IMG/VR virus record: IMGVR_UViG_3300032287_002340
Span: 1 to 41,260 of that record
Reading direction: 5' to 3' (one strand)
DNA length: 41,260 nucleotides
DNA from: a virus
Positions 8,701 through 15,199 of this stretch are shown here, in pieces. Position numbers and translations under genes: made by a program. Each line of letters begins with the position of its first letter. Within the stretch, counting starts at the first letter, position 1. The notes beneath the pieces were generated by a model. That model had not been told where the DNA came from. It saw only the letters and a list, made by a program, of their open reading frames with translations, and did no database searches.

Positions 8701-8931
8701 TTATTCTACTTCCAGATCAAGCTCCAGTTGTTCCGGAGCAAGTCGGATGCGGTCCATCTCGTTATCGAGGGCAGTTGCCACAAGATTCAAAGATGCTTTC
8801 TGGACCATCAGCTCAGTAATCTGATCGTTGAGTTGGCGAATGTCGCCCTCGATCTTAGTGATTACGGCGCGGATGGAGTCCGCCTCCCGCTTGAGGAGTG
8901 CGAGTGGGTTATCAAGTACGATCGCGCTCAT
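8701..8931 (-). CDS. Small coiled-coil protein in replication operon
   Basis: The 76-residue product is almost entirely helical with heptad spacing (ALLKREADSIRAVITKIEGD, then LNDQITELM), ending in an acidic Leu/Glu tail. The start overlaps the stop of the putative ssDNA-binding gene (ATGA), so the two are coupled. A strong hairpin separates its stop from the DNA polymerase start. No family is recognised. Position suggests a replication accessory or assembly role. Confidence 0.65.
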   Translation of the reverse strand: MSAIVLDNPLALLKREADSIRAVITKIEGDIRQLNDQITELMVQKASLNLVATALDNEMDRIRLAPEQLELDLEVE

Positions 8932-9554
8932 TGGTCTCCTCCTTTGGTAAGACGTGCCGCAAATTCTGCGACTTCGACGGGTGCATCGTCCTTGGTGTGT
9001 GCAAGGGTAGGAACATACCAGCTGTATTTCCCTTTGGACATCAGTTCAGTACCGAAGTTCCAGAAGCGCGAAGCGATAGGAACGTTGGGGTTGAACGTCG
9101 AGAAGGTGAACAGACGCTTGTAGGTCAAGCGGTATGCGTCCTTCTGAACGGTGATGCGACCGATCTGGTAGTTGGTATCGCCGATCGGGTAGGGGAACAG
9201 CGTGTCATCTTCTCCAACCTGTGGGATGAGGAGGATGATTTCTGCGAACTCAGTCACGTCGTAGCTGCTTTCGGCAGCGAGTGCTTTCGCATCCGATTCG
9301 TTGGACACAATCTTGGGAATGTAGTCCTCGCCGAATGGGACGTCTTCTTTCCACCGCTTGATAGCTCCGATCACGACTACCGGAGTTTTCTGTTCGGCTT
9401 CAAGGAGAACGGAGTCCTTGTCGATAACGACTGAACCGATAGGCCCTTCAATCTCCGACATCTTTTGGATGACGTTGAGGCGTGGGATATCGATGTCTTG
9501 TGCGGCAAATGCCAGACCAGTCGATGTGCTTGTGCTTAGTGCTTCTGTACTCAT
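8928..9554 (-). CDS. Putative ssDNA-binding / replication accessory protein
   Basis: The 208-residue product has a short Ser/Thr-rich N terminus, then a beta-rich body (PRLNVIQKMSEIEG; GSVVIDKDSVLLE; VVVIGAIKRW) and aromatic strands (YRLTYKRLF; YSWYVPTLAH). No sharp motif is visible. It sits between a Cas4-like DUF2800-type nuclease and a family A polymerase. In many Firmicutes phages that slot is held by DUF2815, an OB-like single-strand-binding protein. The function is inferred from position and beta content, not from sequence identity. The upstream gap carries an A-rich leader (AACAAGAAATAGTAATATG) and no Shine-Dalgarno site. Confidence 0.5.
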   Translation of the reverse strand: MSTEALSTSTSTGLAFAAQDIDIPRLNVIQKMSEIEGPIGSVVIDKDSVLLEAEQKTPVVVIGAIKRWKEDVPFGEDYIPKIVSNESDAKALAAESSYDVTEFAEIILLIPQVGEDDTLFPYPIGDTNYQIGRITVQKDAYRLTYKRLFTFSTFNPNVPIASRFWNFGTELMSKGKYSWYVPTLAHTKDDAPVEVAEFAARLTKGGDQ

Positions 9555-9627
9555 ATTACTATTTCTTGTTTCTGATCGGTTGTTGCTTGTTGCTTACTAA
9601 AGGGGACAGCCGTAACTCCCTTTCTCC

Positions 9628-10773
9628 TCATTTTGAGGAAAGTGTGTATCGCGTTGAACCAACCTCGACAACGCCGAGATCAATAGCTTCTTTCTCGAAG
9701 CTGTCAACAACAAAAGATTTTTTTCCTTTCGGAGCCTTATCATGCAGGGCTTTTGAGAGTTGACCCATTGTCAAGTCAGCGGCCTCAATGATCTCATTAA
9801 GTTCAAGTCCGTGCTTAATTGCGAGCTGCGCAAGGTAGTTTTTCTCGATGGTCTTCTTAAGCGCACCCATTGACTTGAGCTTGAGGGTCTCGAATTCAAT
9901 GCCTTCGTGCGCCATGCCTGTAGCCTTATGCTTGATGCCGGATGCCCAATTCTCTACGATCTTGGCTACGACATAGAGTTTTTCAATTGTATTCGGATCG
10001 TCAACCTCACCGGAAGCAATCGGTCCATCCGGTAGCAAGTCTGGTCTGTACCGTTTAGCAACCTCGATTGCGACTGCGCCCAATGCCGGACAGTGCTCCT
10101 CATGTCGGCAGAAGCGGCAGTTCACGGTAGGGTTAAGGTCATCGATGTCGATGGTCTTGTTTTCCCATTTCGGTCTGGTCGTTTCGGCTTTCTTGATAAC
10201 AGTAGAAATCTGTTTGCGCAGGTCGTCCATCTCGAACCGATGGAAAGTACCGACAAGGATCTCATCGCGCTTTGGGATTAGGAATGCAAAGTGGATGGTC
10301 TCCAATTCCGGATACATCTGGAACGCCGCAAGTACGTACGCTTTTGATTGCCAGTTAATCAGTGGCTCGTCGATCTTGCTGATGCCAGTCTTGTAGTCCA
10401 CCTGAAGACCGACGTTTCCTTTCCAAGCTACGATGTCGGATGTGCCGAATGTCGGTGTCTCGCAATCGAGATCCAGTACAAGGCGCATCTCACGATTGAT
10501 CGTTACGCCGTCAGTACCGCCGAAGACGTTCTGGAAGACCTCATCCTCTTCAGCCACCATGCGCTCGTAGATCTGTACTTCGTCGTCGTCCATAAGGGCG
10601 GACGGATCGCGTACCTCAAGTGCCTCATGGATGCGTGTGCCTTTATCGGAGGCTGCGTTCTTTCCGTCCTTACCGTGGTATCCGGCGCAGAGCGAAACAT
10701 ACTTGAGGGATGAGGGGCCGAACTCAGCGTGTGCTCGTTCGGAGTGGTCTGGTGTACTGGTTTCTGGATTCAT
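9628..10773 (-). CDS. Cas4/RecB-like PD-(D/E)XK nuclease (DUF2800-type)
   Basis: The 381-residue product has the motif series of RecB/Cas4-family nucleases: GTRIHEALE (catalytic His, about 44-52), GTSDIVAW (Asp, about 109), VDYKTG (D-x-K, about 124-129) and QSKAYVLAA (QxxxY, about 140-148). A later CxxCxxxxxC cluster (CRFCRHEEHC, about 218-227) could be part of an iron-sulphur site, though only three cysteines are evident in it. The last third is helical. Such enzymes act as 5' or 3' exonucleases in phage recombination. The start is in ATGA overlap with the upstream helicase stop. The stop codon sits in a small hairpin (9625-9639). Confidence 0.88.
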   Translation of the reverse strand: MNPETSTPDHSERAHAEFGPSSLKYVSLCAGYHGKDGKNAASDKGTRIHEALEVRDPSALMDDDEVQIYERMVAEEDEVFQNVFGGTDGVTINREMRLVLDLDCETPTFGTSDIVAWKGNVGLQVDYKTGISKIDEPLINWQSKAYVLAAFQMYPELETIHFAFLIPKRDEILVGTFHRFEMDDLRKQISTVIKKAETTRPKWENKTIDIDDLNPTVNCRFCRHEEHCPALGAVAIEVAKRYRPDLLPDGPIASGEVDDPNTIEKLYVVAKIVENWASGIKHKATGMAHEGIEFETLKLKSMGALKKTIEKNYLAQLAIKHGLELNEIIEAADLTMGQLSKALHDKAPKGKKSFVVDSFEKEAIDLGVVEVGSTRYTLSSK

Positions 10774-12062
10774 ATTTGCGTGTGAAGTGTGTCCAGAGAC
10801 AAACGCTTTTGTTCCAACTTGTCAACAATTTTTTCTTCGATTGTTTTCGAGGCAACCAAAACCCTTTGAATTGCAGGGCTTTTTGCGTTTGCTCGATGGA
10901 TGCGGCCCAACGTTTGGATGTAGTCTTTGACGTTAAATGTCGGCGAGATGAGGCTCATTCTCGGATGGTTGCCGTCTGTGTCGTGTAGTGAAACACCTAC
11001 GCCTCCGGCAGCGATGTTGCAGATGATGACTCTGGACTCATTGTTCTGGAACCGTTGCACGTTGGCTTCGCGGTCGTCGGCAGATTGTCCACCGACAATG
11101 GTACAGGATTCAGGGATAAACTCTGTGAGCGATTTGACTGTATCCACAAAGTTCACGAACACGGCTACGCTGTATCCTTCGCTGCACGCTTCGGCTACCA
11201 TGTCCACGATGTCTGGCACCTTCGCGGCTTCGGCAAGTTGTCGTGCACGAAGGATCTCCACTAGGATGTGTGGGCTTGCTCCGCCGTCCTCCATAAATTG
11301 ATCTACGATTTCCGGCGTGACTCCGTGATCGCGGTAGAATTTAGCAATGTCGCCCAATGATGAGAATGCTAGTGGCTCTGTGATAACATGGTTGTCAGTA
11401 AACGCCGTAGGTAGATCTTTCGGGGTTAGCTTAACACAGTTGCGTGTGTAGAGTTCTCGGTTGAGATCGACGAGTTTTGATACTGGTCCGGCTACCCAAT
11501 TATTCCAAGGGTCTTTGCGGCATCCATATTTCATCATCCATGATTGCCAGCTTTTTAGATTGCCGTCCGGTTTGTTGAGTGAGTGAACCCCCAACACAAA
11601 ACCAATACCCCTCATCTCTGTAGGGTCTTGGCATGCGGTAGCGGACAGCAGCAGGTTGTACATGCCAGCCTGTTTGGCGGCGATCATCATCTGCGCGTTC
11701 TGGCTGAACGGGGATTTGCATTTGTGGCACTCATCCCAAATCAAAAGAGTTTCTTGGGGTAGTTGCCAGCGAAATAGCTTCTTGCCAGCTTTGACAAGGA
11801 ACTGATTACCCCTCTTCAGTTTCTCGTAATTAAGGATAAAGACGGGCGCCACTCCGACCTCAGCAAGTTCGCGCTCCCAATGGGGGATAACAATCTTCGG
11901 GCAGATTACCGCTACTGGTATCCCCATCTCTTTAGCCACACGGCAAGCAATAACTGTTTTACCTACTCCAGTATGGCTTGAGTCCAGAGCAGCCCTACAG
12001 TTCGCCAGAGACCGTCGCAGAAAATCAACAGAGCTGAGTTGTTTGGGAAACAGCGTTTTCAC
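10770..12062 (-). CDS. SF2 (SNF2/DEAD-like) helicase
   Basis: The 430-residue ATP-dependent DNA translocase shows motif I HTGVGKT (about 29-35), motif II DECH (about 109-112), motif III SAT (about 139), a second RecA domain with VIICNIAAGGVGVSL, and motif VI QTLGRIHRA (about 383). It starts with GTG, in a GTGA overlap with the upstream gene's stop. An SF2/SNF2 enzyme alongside DUF2800, polymerase and VapE-type genes is a recurring phage replication arrangement. Its likely job is fork remodelling or branch migration. Length is near minimal for this family, with no accessory domains. Confidence 0.92.
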   Translation of the reverse strand: MKTLFPKQLSSVDFLRRSLANCRAALDSSHTGVGKTVIACRVAKEMGIPVAVICPKIVIPHWERELAEVGVAPVFILNYEKLKRGNQFLVKAGKKLFRWQLPQETLLIWDECHKCKSPFSQNAQMMIAAKQAGMYNLLLSATACQDPTEMRGIGFVLGVHSLNKPDGNLKSWQSWMMKYGCRKDPWNNWVAGPVSKLVDLNRELYTRNCVKLTPKDLPTAFTDNHVITEPLAFSSLGDIAKFYRDHGVTPEIVDQFMEDGGASPHILVEILRARQLAEAAKVPDIVDMVAEACSEGYSVAVFVNFVDTVKSLTEFIPESCTIVGGQSADDREANVQRFQNNESRVIICNIAAGGVGVSLHDTDGNHPRMSLISPTFNVKDYIQTLGRIHRANAKSPAIQRVLVASKTIEEKIVDKLEQKRLSLDTLHTQI

Positions 12063-12325
12063 TCTGACGTAATAATCAAAAGGTTTTCGTTGCGATCAAT
12101 CGATACAATCTTTTTATCGGGCAGCTTTGGGTGATACTCCCGCAATGATGTACCGACACTAATGAACGGCCCACCGGACGGATCGACGAACTCGATTTGC
12201 GGCACGCCGCCAAAGCTAATTATTGGGCTCACAAACGAGATCAAATACTTTTTTGGCTTGAGTTTCGTAAGTGTACATGAATGGCCGTAACGACCAATGA
12301 TCTTAAATGGTTCAATTTTCTTCAT
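12059..12325 (-). CDS. Hypothetical protein (88 aa)
   Basis: This small beta-rich protein has a basic start (MKKIEPFKIIGRYGH) and an IEFVDPSGGPF turn. The ATG is in TAATG overlap with the upstream zinc-ribbon gene's stop, and the TGA overlaps the GTG start of the helicase, so it is translated as part of the operon. No known family. The strand-rich pattern is compatible with a small OB- or SH3-like fold, but this is not demonstrated. Confidence 0.6.
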   Translation of the reverse strand: MKKIEPFKIIGRYGHSCTLTKLKPKKYLISFVSPIISFGGVPQIEFVDPSGGPFISVGTSLREYHPKLPDKKIVSIDRNENLLIITSE

Positions 12326-12549
12326 TACTTGTTACTTGTTTTACGGTTTCTAATTTTACGTTTGATGATGTCGAAGAGAGACATGTGTGCGATAATTGTA
12401 TCGAAATGTCGAAGACTTTTTTCGCACGACGGACAGACAGGTTCTCTCAGCCGTTCATCCGGTGCGTTGTTGCGGCGTCCCTTTCGACCGCACACCTTAC
12501 AAGCGTAGCGGCGTGATGGCAGCTTAGTAGAACTCTGGTGGTTTGACAT
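12325..12549 (-). CDS. Small zinc-ribbon protein
   Basis: The start at 12549 (MSNHQSSTKLPSRRYACKVC) is chosen because the longer form would overlap the upstream gene by over 100 bases. The 74-residue product has CKVC and CPSC pairs about 26 residues apart within a basic context (GRKGRRNN), so a single zinc ribbon is likely. The C terminus is Lys/Arg-rich. It may bind nucleic acid. It overlaps the upstream gene by 26 bases and is coupled to the downstream gene by TAATG. Confidence 0.6.
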   Translation of the reverse strand: MSNHQSSTKLPSRRYACKVCGRKGRRNNAPDERLREPVCPSCEKSLRHFDTIIAHMSLFDIIKRKIRNRKTSNK

Positions 12550-12769
12550 GTCTAAAAGGGTTTCCGCTTTTGGGTGGCTCTTCACCGTCCATCCAGAACG
12601 TTGCTGCTTTGGTTGTTCTGGCAAAGCCGACACATTTCAGGATCTCAAAAGACTCTGACGGGTGTTGTTCGCAGAGACGCATGGCTTCTGCGTGTGCGGC
12701 TTCGAGTGTGGCGTGACGCACTCGTGGTGCGCTATTGCTGTATCGGTATACGTAGTAGTATGGTTTCAT
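12524..12769 (-). CDS. Hypothetical protein (81 aa)
   Basis: The ATG at 12769 (MKPYYYVYRYSNSAPRVRHA) begins four bases after the upstream stop and is preferred to in-frame ATGs further upstream. The pattern, an aromatic strand then a helix (TLEAAHAEAMRLCEQHP) then a strand (FEILKCVGFA) and a tryptophan-containing end, suggests a small alpha/beta fold. Function is unknown. It is one of the short genes between the tRNAs and the helicase. Confidence 0.6.
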   Translation of the reverse strand: MKPYYYVYRYSNSAPRVRHATLEAAHAEAMRLCEQHPSESFEILKCVGFARTTKAATFWMDGEEPPKSGNPFRHVKPPEFY

Positions 12770-12773
12770 CTGC

Positions 12774-12983
12774 TTAGTTGTAGTTTTCATCCCTGAAAAG
12801 TTTATTGAGTTTGCTGACAGCTTTGCCGGAATGGATGACGTTGATGTCGTTGTAAAGCTCAATCAGCAATCCTCGAAACTCGTCGCGTTGCTCAGTAACT
12901 GACGCAAGCGTACGCCGTTCAAGTTCGAGTAGTTTTTTATAGTACTCTATTTTGTCGGTCGCTGTCATTGCGTCAATTATCAT
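12774..12983 (-). CDS. Small coiled-coil protein with VTEQRD motif
   Basis: The ATG at 12983 has an excellent ribosome-binding site (AAAGGAGG five bases upstream), which decides the start over the ATG at 12968. The 69-residue product is a charged helix (KIEYYKKLLELERRTLASV) followed by VTEQRDEF and a second helix. The same VTEQRD core occurs in the neighbouring upstream gene, so the two may be diverged paralogues. No known function. Confidence 0.65.
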   Translation of the reverse strand: MIIDAMTATDKIEYYKKLLELERRTLASVTEQRDEFRGLLIELYNDINVIHSGKAVSKLNKLFRDENYN

Positions 12984-13176
12984 CGCTCCCTCCTTTCACG
13001 GCGGCGAGGGCATGCTTGACCCTTTCAATAAAAGCCTCCTTGGATTCATGGTCTGTTGTAACAAGTAATTCCAAAGCCTCCGCCAGCCTGTCGCGTTGCT
13101 CTGTCACGGCGGTAAGTTCAGACTCCAGCCGATCCAGATCAAACGCGCTGATTGTTACATCATGTGTCCTGCTCAT
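12973..13176 (-). CDS. Small coiled-coil protein with VTEQRD motif
   Basis: The 67-residue helical protein contains LDRLESELTAVTEQRDRLAE, a heptad-rich segment, then a charged tail. It overlaps the downstream gene by 11 bases and the upstream gene by 17. Short coiled-coil proteins with a T-E-Q-R-D core are common in phage early regions, where they are unassigned. Confidence 0.6.
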   Translation of the reverse strand: MSRTHDVTISAFDLDRLESELTAVTEQRDRLAEALELLVTTDHESKEAFIERVKHALAAVKGGSDDN

Positions 13177-13372
13177 TGTTCCTGTTTCGTTTTAGTTGTT
13201 TCTGGTTTTCGTTATAGAACTTCGTGGCCATTTCAGAGTAATACCGTTCGAGCAGCAAGCCCACAGCATCCTCTACTGTGGAATAGTCCGTCTCGAAGAA
13301 CTCCTCTGGAATCATCATGCCAATGCGGCCCAACATTTGGGCGCATCTTTTGTCGGTGTCTTCTTCGCTCAT
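13160..13372 (-). CDS. Hypothetical acidic/helical protein (70 aa)
   Basis: The start at 13372 (MSEEDTDKRCAQMLGRIGMM) is in ATGA overlap with the upstream stop. A longer in-frame version would run through the upstream gene. The product has an amphipathic helix around VEDAVGLLLERYYSEMATKF and a basic Asn/Gln-rich tail. No recognised family. Confidence 0.55.
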   Translation of the reverse strand: MSEEDTDKRCAQMLGRIGMMIPEEFFETDYSTVEDAVGLLLERYYSEMATKFYNENQKQLKRNRNNEQDT

Positions 13373-13599
13373 TGTTTCAGTTTCTCGATTTCTTGAATCA
13401 GCTTGCCCACAGCCTTCGCGATGTGGGGCCACTCATCAAGGTCAAAGCGAAGATTTTTTTCATCGCCCTCTTCTGGAAATTGCCTCATTTCAATAAACGG
13501 TCCAGCGGCTTCGTCCACGATGCTGATCTCTGTGGCGAGTTGGCTAAAGATTGATTCGCCTTTTGGCAGCACTGTTATTCTTGATGTTATTGTGTTCAT
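13369..13599 (-). CDS. Hypothetical protein (76 aa)
   Basis: The first good start is the ATG at 13599 (MNTITSRITVLPKGESIFSQ); an ATG at 13617 would add six residues. Neither has a convincing Shine-Dalgarno site. Strands at the N terminus (ITVLPKGESI; EISIVDEAAGPFIEM) precede an acidic stretch and a C-terminal helix. This is the first small gene after the tRNA pair, and its stop overlaps the next gene. Confidence 0.55.
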   Translation of the reverse strand: MNTITSRITVLPKGESIFSQLATEISIVDEAAGPFIEMRQFPEEGDEKNLRFDLDEWPHIAKAVGKLIQEIEKLKQ

Positions 13600-13649
13600 G
13601 TTCCTGATCGGTGTCATTTTGTGTTTAGTTATGTTTGGTTCCTATTTAG

Positions 13650-13663
13650 TTCCCGTGCGGGAA
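13650..13663. other. Short hairpin in gap beside tRNA genes
   Basis: The palindrome TTCCCG-TG-CGGGAA lies in the 153-base gap 13600-13752 between the tRNA-Thr gene and the next small gene. A related TGCGGGAA recurs at 13741-13748, close to the tRNA 3' end. It may be a processing or termination signal. Nothing else is clear in this gap apart from a doubtful plus-strand mini-ORF. Confidence 0.35.
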
Positions 13664-13752
13664 TGCAGCCTTTTTGCTCAGAGTGCGCGGCTCGATCCAC
13701 TGACCGCTACTGCCAAAACTGTCGTGTTTCTCCCTCACGGTGCGGGAAATTG

Positions 13753-13827
13753 TGGAGCCCCTTGACGGAGTCGAACCATCATATCAAAATTACAAATTTC
13801 GTGTAATAACCGTTATACTAAAGGGGC
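13753..13827 (-). tRNA. tRNA-Thr (UGU), CCA encoded
   Basis: Reading the minus strand from 13827, acceptor arms GCCCCTT and AAGGGGC pair fully, position 73 is T, and CCA is encoded (13753-13755). The D region contains AACGG; the anticodon stem CGAAA/TTTTG encloses loop TTTGTAA with anticodon TGT (Thr, ACA codons). The T arm is GATGG-TTCGACT-CCGTC. The fold is standard though AU-rich in the anticodon stem. It lies five bases from the tRNA-Met gene and is probably co-transcribed with the replication operon. Confidence 0.9.
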
Positions 13828-13833
13828 GGAGAT

Positions 13834-13910
13834 TGGTTGCAGGGGTGGGAGTCGAACCCACACTTGCCAGCTTATGAGACTGGTGCAGCACCGCTACTGC
13901 ATGCCCTGCG
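13834..13910 (-). tRNA. tRNA-Met (CAU), initiator-like C1-A72, CCA encoded
   Basis: Reading from 13910, acceptor CGCAGGG pairs with CCCTGCA at six of seven positions, leaving a C1xA72 mismatch. Position 73 is A and CCA is encoded (13834-13836). The anticodon stem CCAGT/GCTGG encloses loop CTCATAA (anticodon CAT). The T arm is GTGGG-TTCGACT-CCCAC, and the D loop has the GG pair. The unpaired 1-72 position is the hallmark of bacterial initiator tRNA, but the three G-C pairs at the base of the initiator anticodon stem are absent. Position 8 reads C rather than U. It may be an elongator Met, a lysidine-dependent Ile2, or a chimera. Confidence 0.85.
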
Positions 13911-13918
13911 GTTTGTTG

Positions 13919-14113
13919 TTAGATGCAGTTGTCCTCAAGGAACTCACGCTTGAACATGGACTCCGTGATATCGGGATGCCATGCCATGTAGGTCATGACT
14001 GTCCGAAACACTGTAATGAGTTCGTCTAGCGGAGCGTCTCGCGGAAACGAGAACTCCATCTTGCTTCCCTCGCTGGGGATCTCAATTGTCAGTTTTATTC
14101 GTCGTTCGTTCAT
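13919..14113 (-). CDS. Hypothetical protein (64 aa)
   Basis: A basic strand-rich start (MNERRIKLTIEIPSEGSKM) is followed by a helix (PLDELITVFRTVMTYMAWHP) and an acidic end. The ATG overlaps the stop of the phosphohydrolase-like gene (ATGA). The layout of strand, PxxxxLDEL and helix is common among small phage proteins of unknown function. It directly precedes the tRNA pair. Confidence 0.6.
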   Translation of the reverse strand: MNERRIKLTIEIPSEGSKMEFSFPRDAPLDELITVFRTVMTYMAWHPDITESMFKREFLEDNCI

Positions 14114-14913
14114 GGTTGTGGGTCTGGATATTTGATGTCGCAGTCTTCACAGATGTATCCGTAAAGCCAATGATAAATTTTACGGCGACCGCATTTGCAT
14201 TCGTCGTCGATTGGGGATTCCTCTTTAAGGTCGCAATCTGCGACCTCTTTAAGATCACAATTTGTGATCTTGCGGCGGTAGGTTCCGTTACGGACAATTG
14301 CTGGCGTCATCCAATCTGAAACGTACACAGGCAACCAGTGGTCTTCACCGACATACACTTCATCACCGTCCTGTAGTTTATCGCCCTCTCTCAGGAGGAC
14401 GTGGTATTCTGGTATAGTGTCTTCGTCAAGCGGACCCCAAAAGTCTTCGTACGACTTATTGTCTTCGACATGTTTAGTTGGTGGCTCTTCGTCTTCGCCA
14501 CGAATCCATTTAAGGATGTCGTTCATTAACTCCTCATCAAGCTCAAACCCACCTACTTTCGGAGAACCTTCCTCAGTTTCGTCGTTAGTGGGTCGCTTGT
14601 TCCTGTCATCCTGTAGCTTGCCACATACCTCTGCATCCATAAGGATGTTCGCGCTACAGGCAATGTGCGCCAGATGCGTGATACCGGATTCAGGGTCCAG
14701 TGATTCGCCATCACGCCATGCGTTTAGGTGGCGCAGGATCGCGTTGACATAAGTGCTGGCGCAAACTCCAGTCTCGCGCCAGTTCCACGGACCGTACTTG
14801 TCTGCGCCCAACTTGTGGACCCATGCGGTCTGTTCCATTGCATACGGTGGGACTAATCCCAACGGGGCTTTAAGGGAGCCCGCTTGCCCTTTGGGGTCAT
14901 TGTATTGTTTCAT
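14110..14913 (-). CDS. dATP/dGTP pyrophosphohydrolase-like (DUF5664) with added C-terminal domain
   Basis: The first 95 residues carry the DUF5664 pattern: LVPPYAMEQTAWVHKLGADK, then YGPWNWR, ILRHLNAWRDGE, and SGITHLAHIACSANILM. This MazG-like all-alpha domain is known in phages as a dATP/dGTP pyrophosphohydrolase-type fold and would affect nucleotide pools. The remaining 170 residues are not typical: an acidic linker, a VREGD/EVYVGEDHW-like module, a tandem NCDLKE/DCDLKE repeat (about 215-231), and a zinc-ribbon-like end with CKC and CEDC pairs. Its start is coupled to the upstream 59-residue gene (ATGA). The C-terminal extension may be a regulatory or modified-base-binding module; that is inference. 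Confidence 0.75.
   Translation of the reverse strand: MKQYNDPKGQAGSLKAPLGLVPPYAMEQTAWVHKLGADKYGPWNWRETGVCASTYVNAILRHLNAWRDGESLDPESGITHLAHIACSANILMDAEVCGKLQDDRNKRPTNDETEEGSPKVGGFELDEELMNDILKWIRGEDEEPPTKHVEDNKSYEDFWGPLDEDTIPEYHVLLREGDKLQDGDEVYVGEDHWLPVYVSDWMTPAIVRNGTYRRKITNCDLKEVADCDLKEESPIDDECKCGRRKIYHWLYGYICEDCDIKYPDPQP
14221..14271 (-). repeat. Tandem 24-bp repeat forming two hairpins inside a gene
   Basis: Two 24-base units start at 14221 and 14245. Each contains a dyad: 14228-14235 with 14239-14246 (AGGTCGCA/TGCGACCT), and 14251-14260 with 14262-14271 (AAGATCACAA/TTGTGATCTT). The arms differ between the units at two positions, and each change is matched in the partner arm so that pairing is kept. 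Confidence 0.7.
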
Positions 14914-15089
14914 AGTGCTAGTTCTGCTTTCCTATTTCTGATTGCTGTATCGAGATCGTTAATCTCCTTGCTGAGATTCGGCGTGTGTGGCCAGTTCTCT
15001 TTCTTGAGTTTGCGGAAGTACTCGCTCTTCAGAGCCTTCAGTACTGTGTCCTGCTTTTCCTTTTCGGAAGATGTTGTCGAAGTTTTCAT
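14910..15089 (-). CDS. Small charged helical protein (59 aa)
   Basis: The 59-residue product starts MKTSTTSSEKEKQDTVLKAL and continues as a Lys/Glu-rich helix with a tryptophan (KKENWPHTPNLS) and a final helix. The stop overlaps the ATG of the DUF5664-type gene (ATGA), strong support for a real coupled gene. About 130 bases of its coding sequence also encode the C-terminal part of the neighbouring GKGS-motif gene in another frame. No known function. Confidence 0.6.
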   Translation of the reverse strand: MKTSTTSSEKEKQDTVLKALKSEYFRKLKKENWPHTPNLSKEINDLDTAIRNRKAELAL

Positions 15090-15153
15090 AATAAGTGGTT
15101 AGGTCTACTTTGCGAGGGGTGCTTCCCTTTCCTGCTCCTACGGTATTAATCAT
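14959..15153 (-). CDS. Small GKGS-PR / NFDxIF motif phage protein
   Basis: The ATG at 15153 gives MINTVGAGKGSTPRKVDLTT, then YYENFDNIFRK. A GKGxxPR motif followed 10-15 residues later by (N)(F/W)DxIF defines a very common unassigned family of small phage proteins. The recognisable part ends by residue 33. The remaining 30 residues are low-information and overlap the 59-residue gene in another frame. A TTGACA lies about 35 bases upstream. Function is unknown. Confidence 0.55.
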   Translation of the reverse strand: MINTVGAGKGSTPRKVDLTTYYENFDNIFRKGKAGHSTEGSEERVLPQTQERELATHAESQQGD

Positions 15154-15165
15154 GGCGACCAACCA

Positions 15166-15192
15166 CCTACCCGACAAAAGACGGGCTGTCAA
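15166..15192 (-). promoter_or_regulatory. Weak candidate promoter within the leftward operon
   Basis: On the minus strand, TTGACA (15192-15187) follows the stop of the 77-residue gene and precedes a CCCGTC...CGGG hairpin and the GKGS-motif start. The -10 spaced at 17 bases (TAGGTG) is poor. It could be an internal promoter, an attenuator-like structure, or neither. Confidence 0.25.
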
Positions 15193-15199
15193 TTATTTT

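Noticed and set aside
13403-13765. Plus-strand frame of 120 residues across small minus-strand genes
   Set aside because: It is antisense to an ATGA-coupled gene and has no start context; it contains no recognisable domain.
14959-15192. Longer form of the GKGS-motif gene starting at 15192
   Set aside because: The extra 13 residues cover the promoter/hairpin region; the family-like motif starts just after the ATG at 15153.
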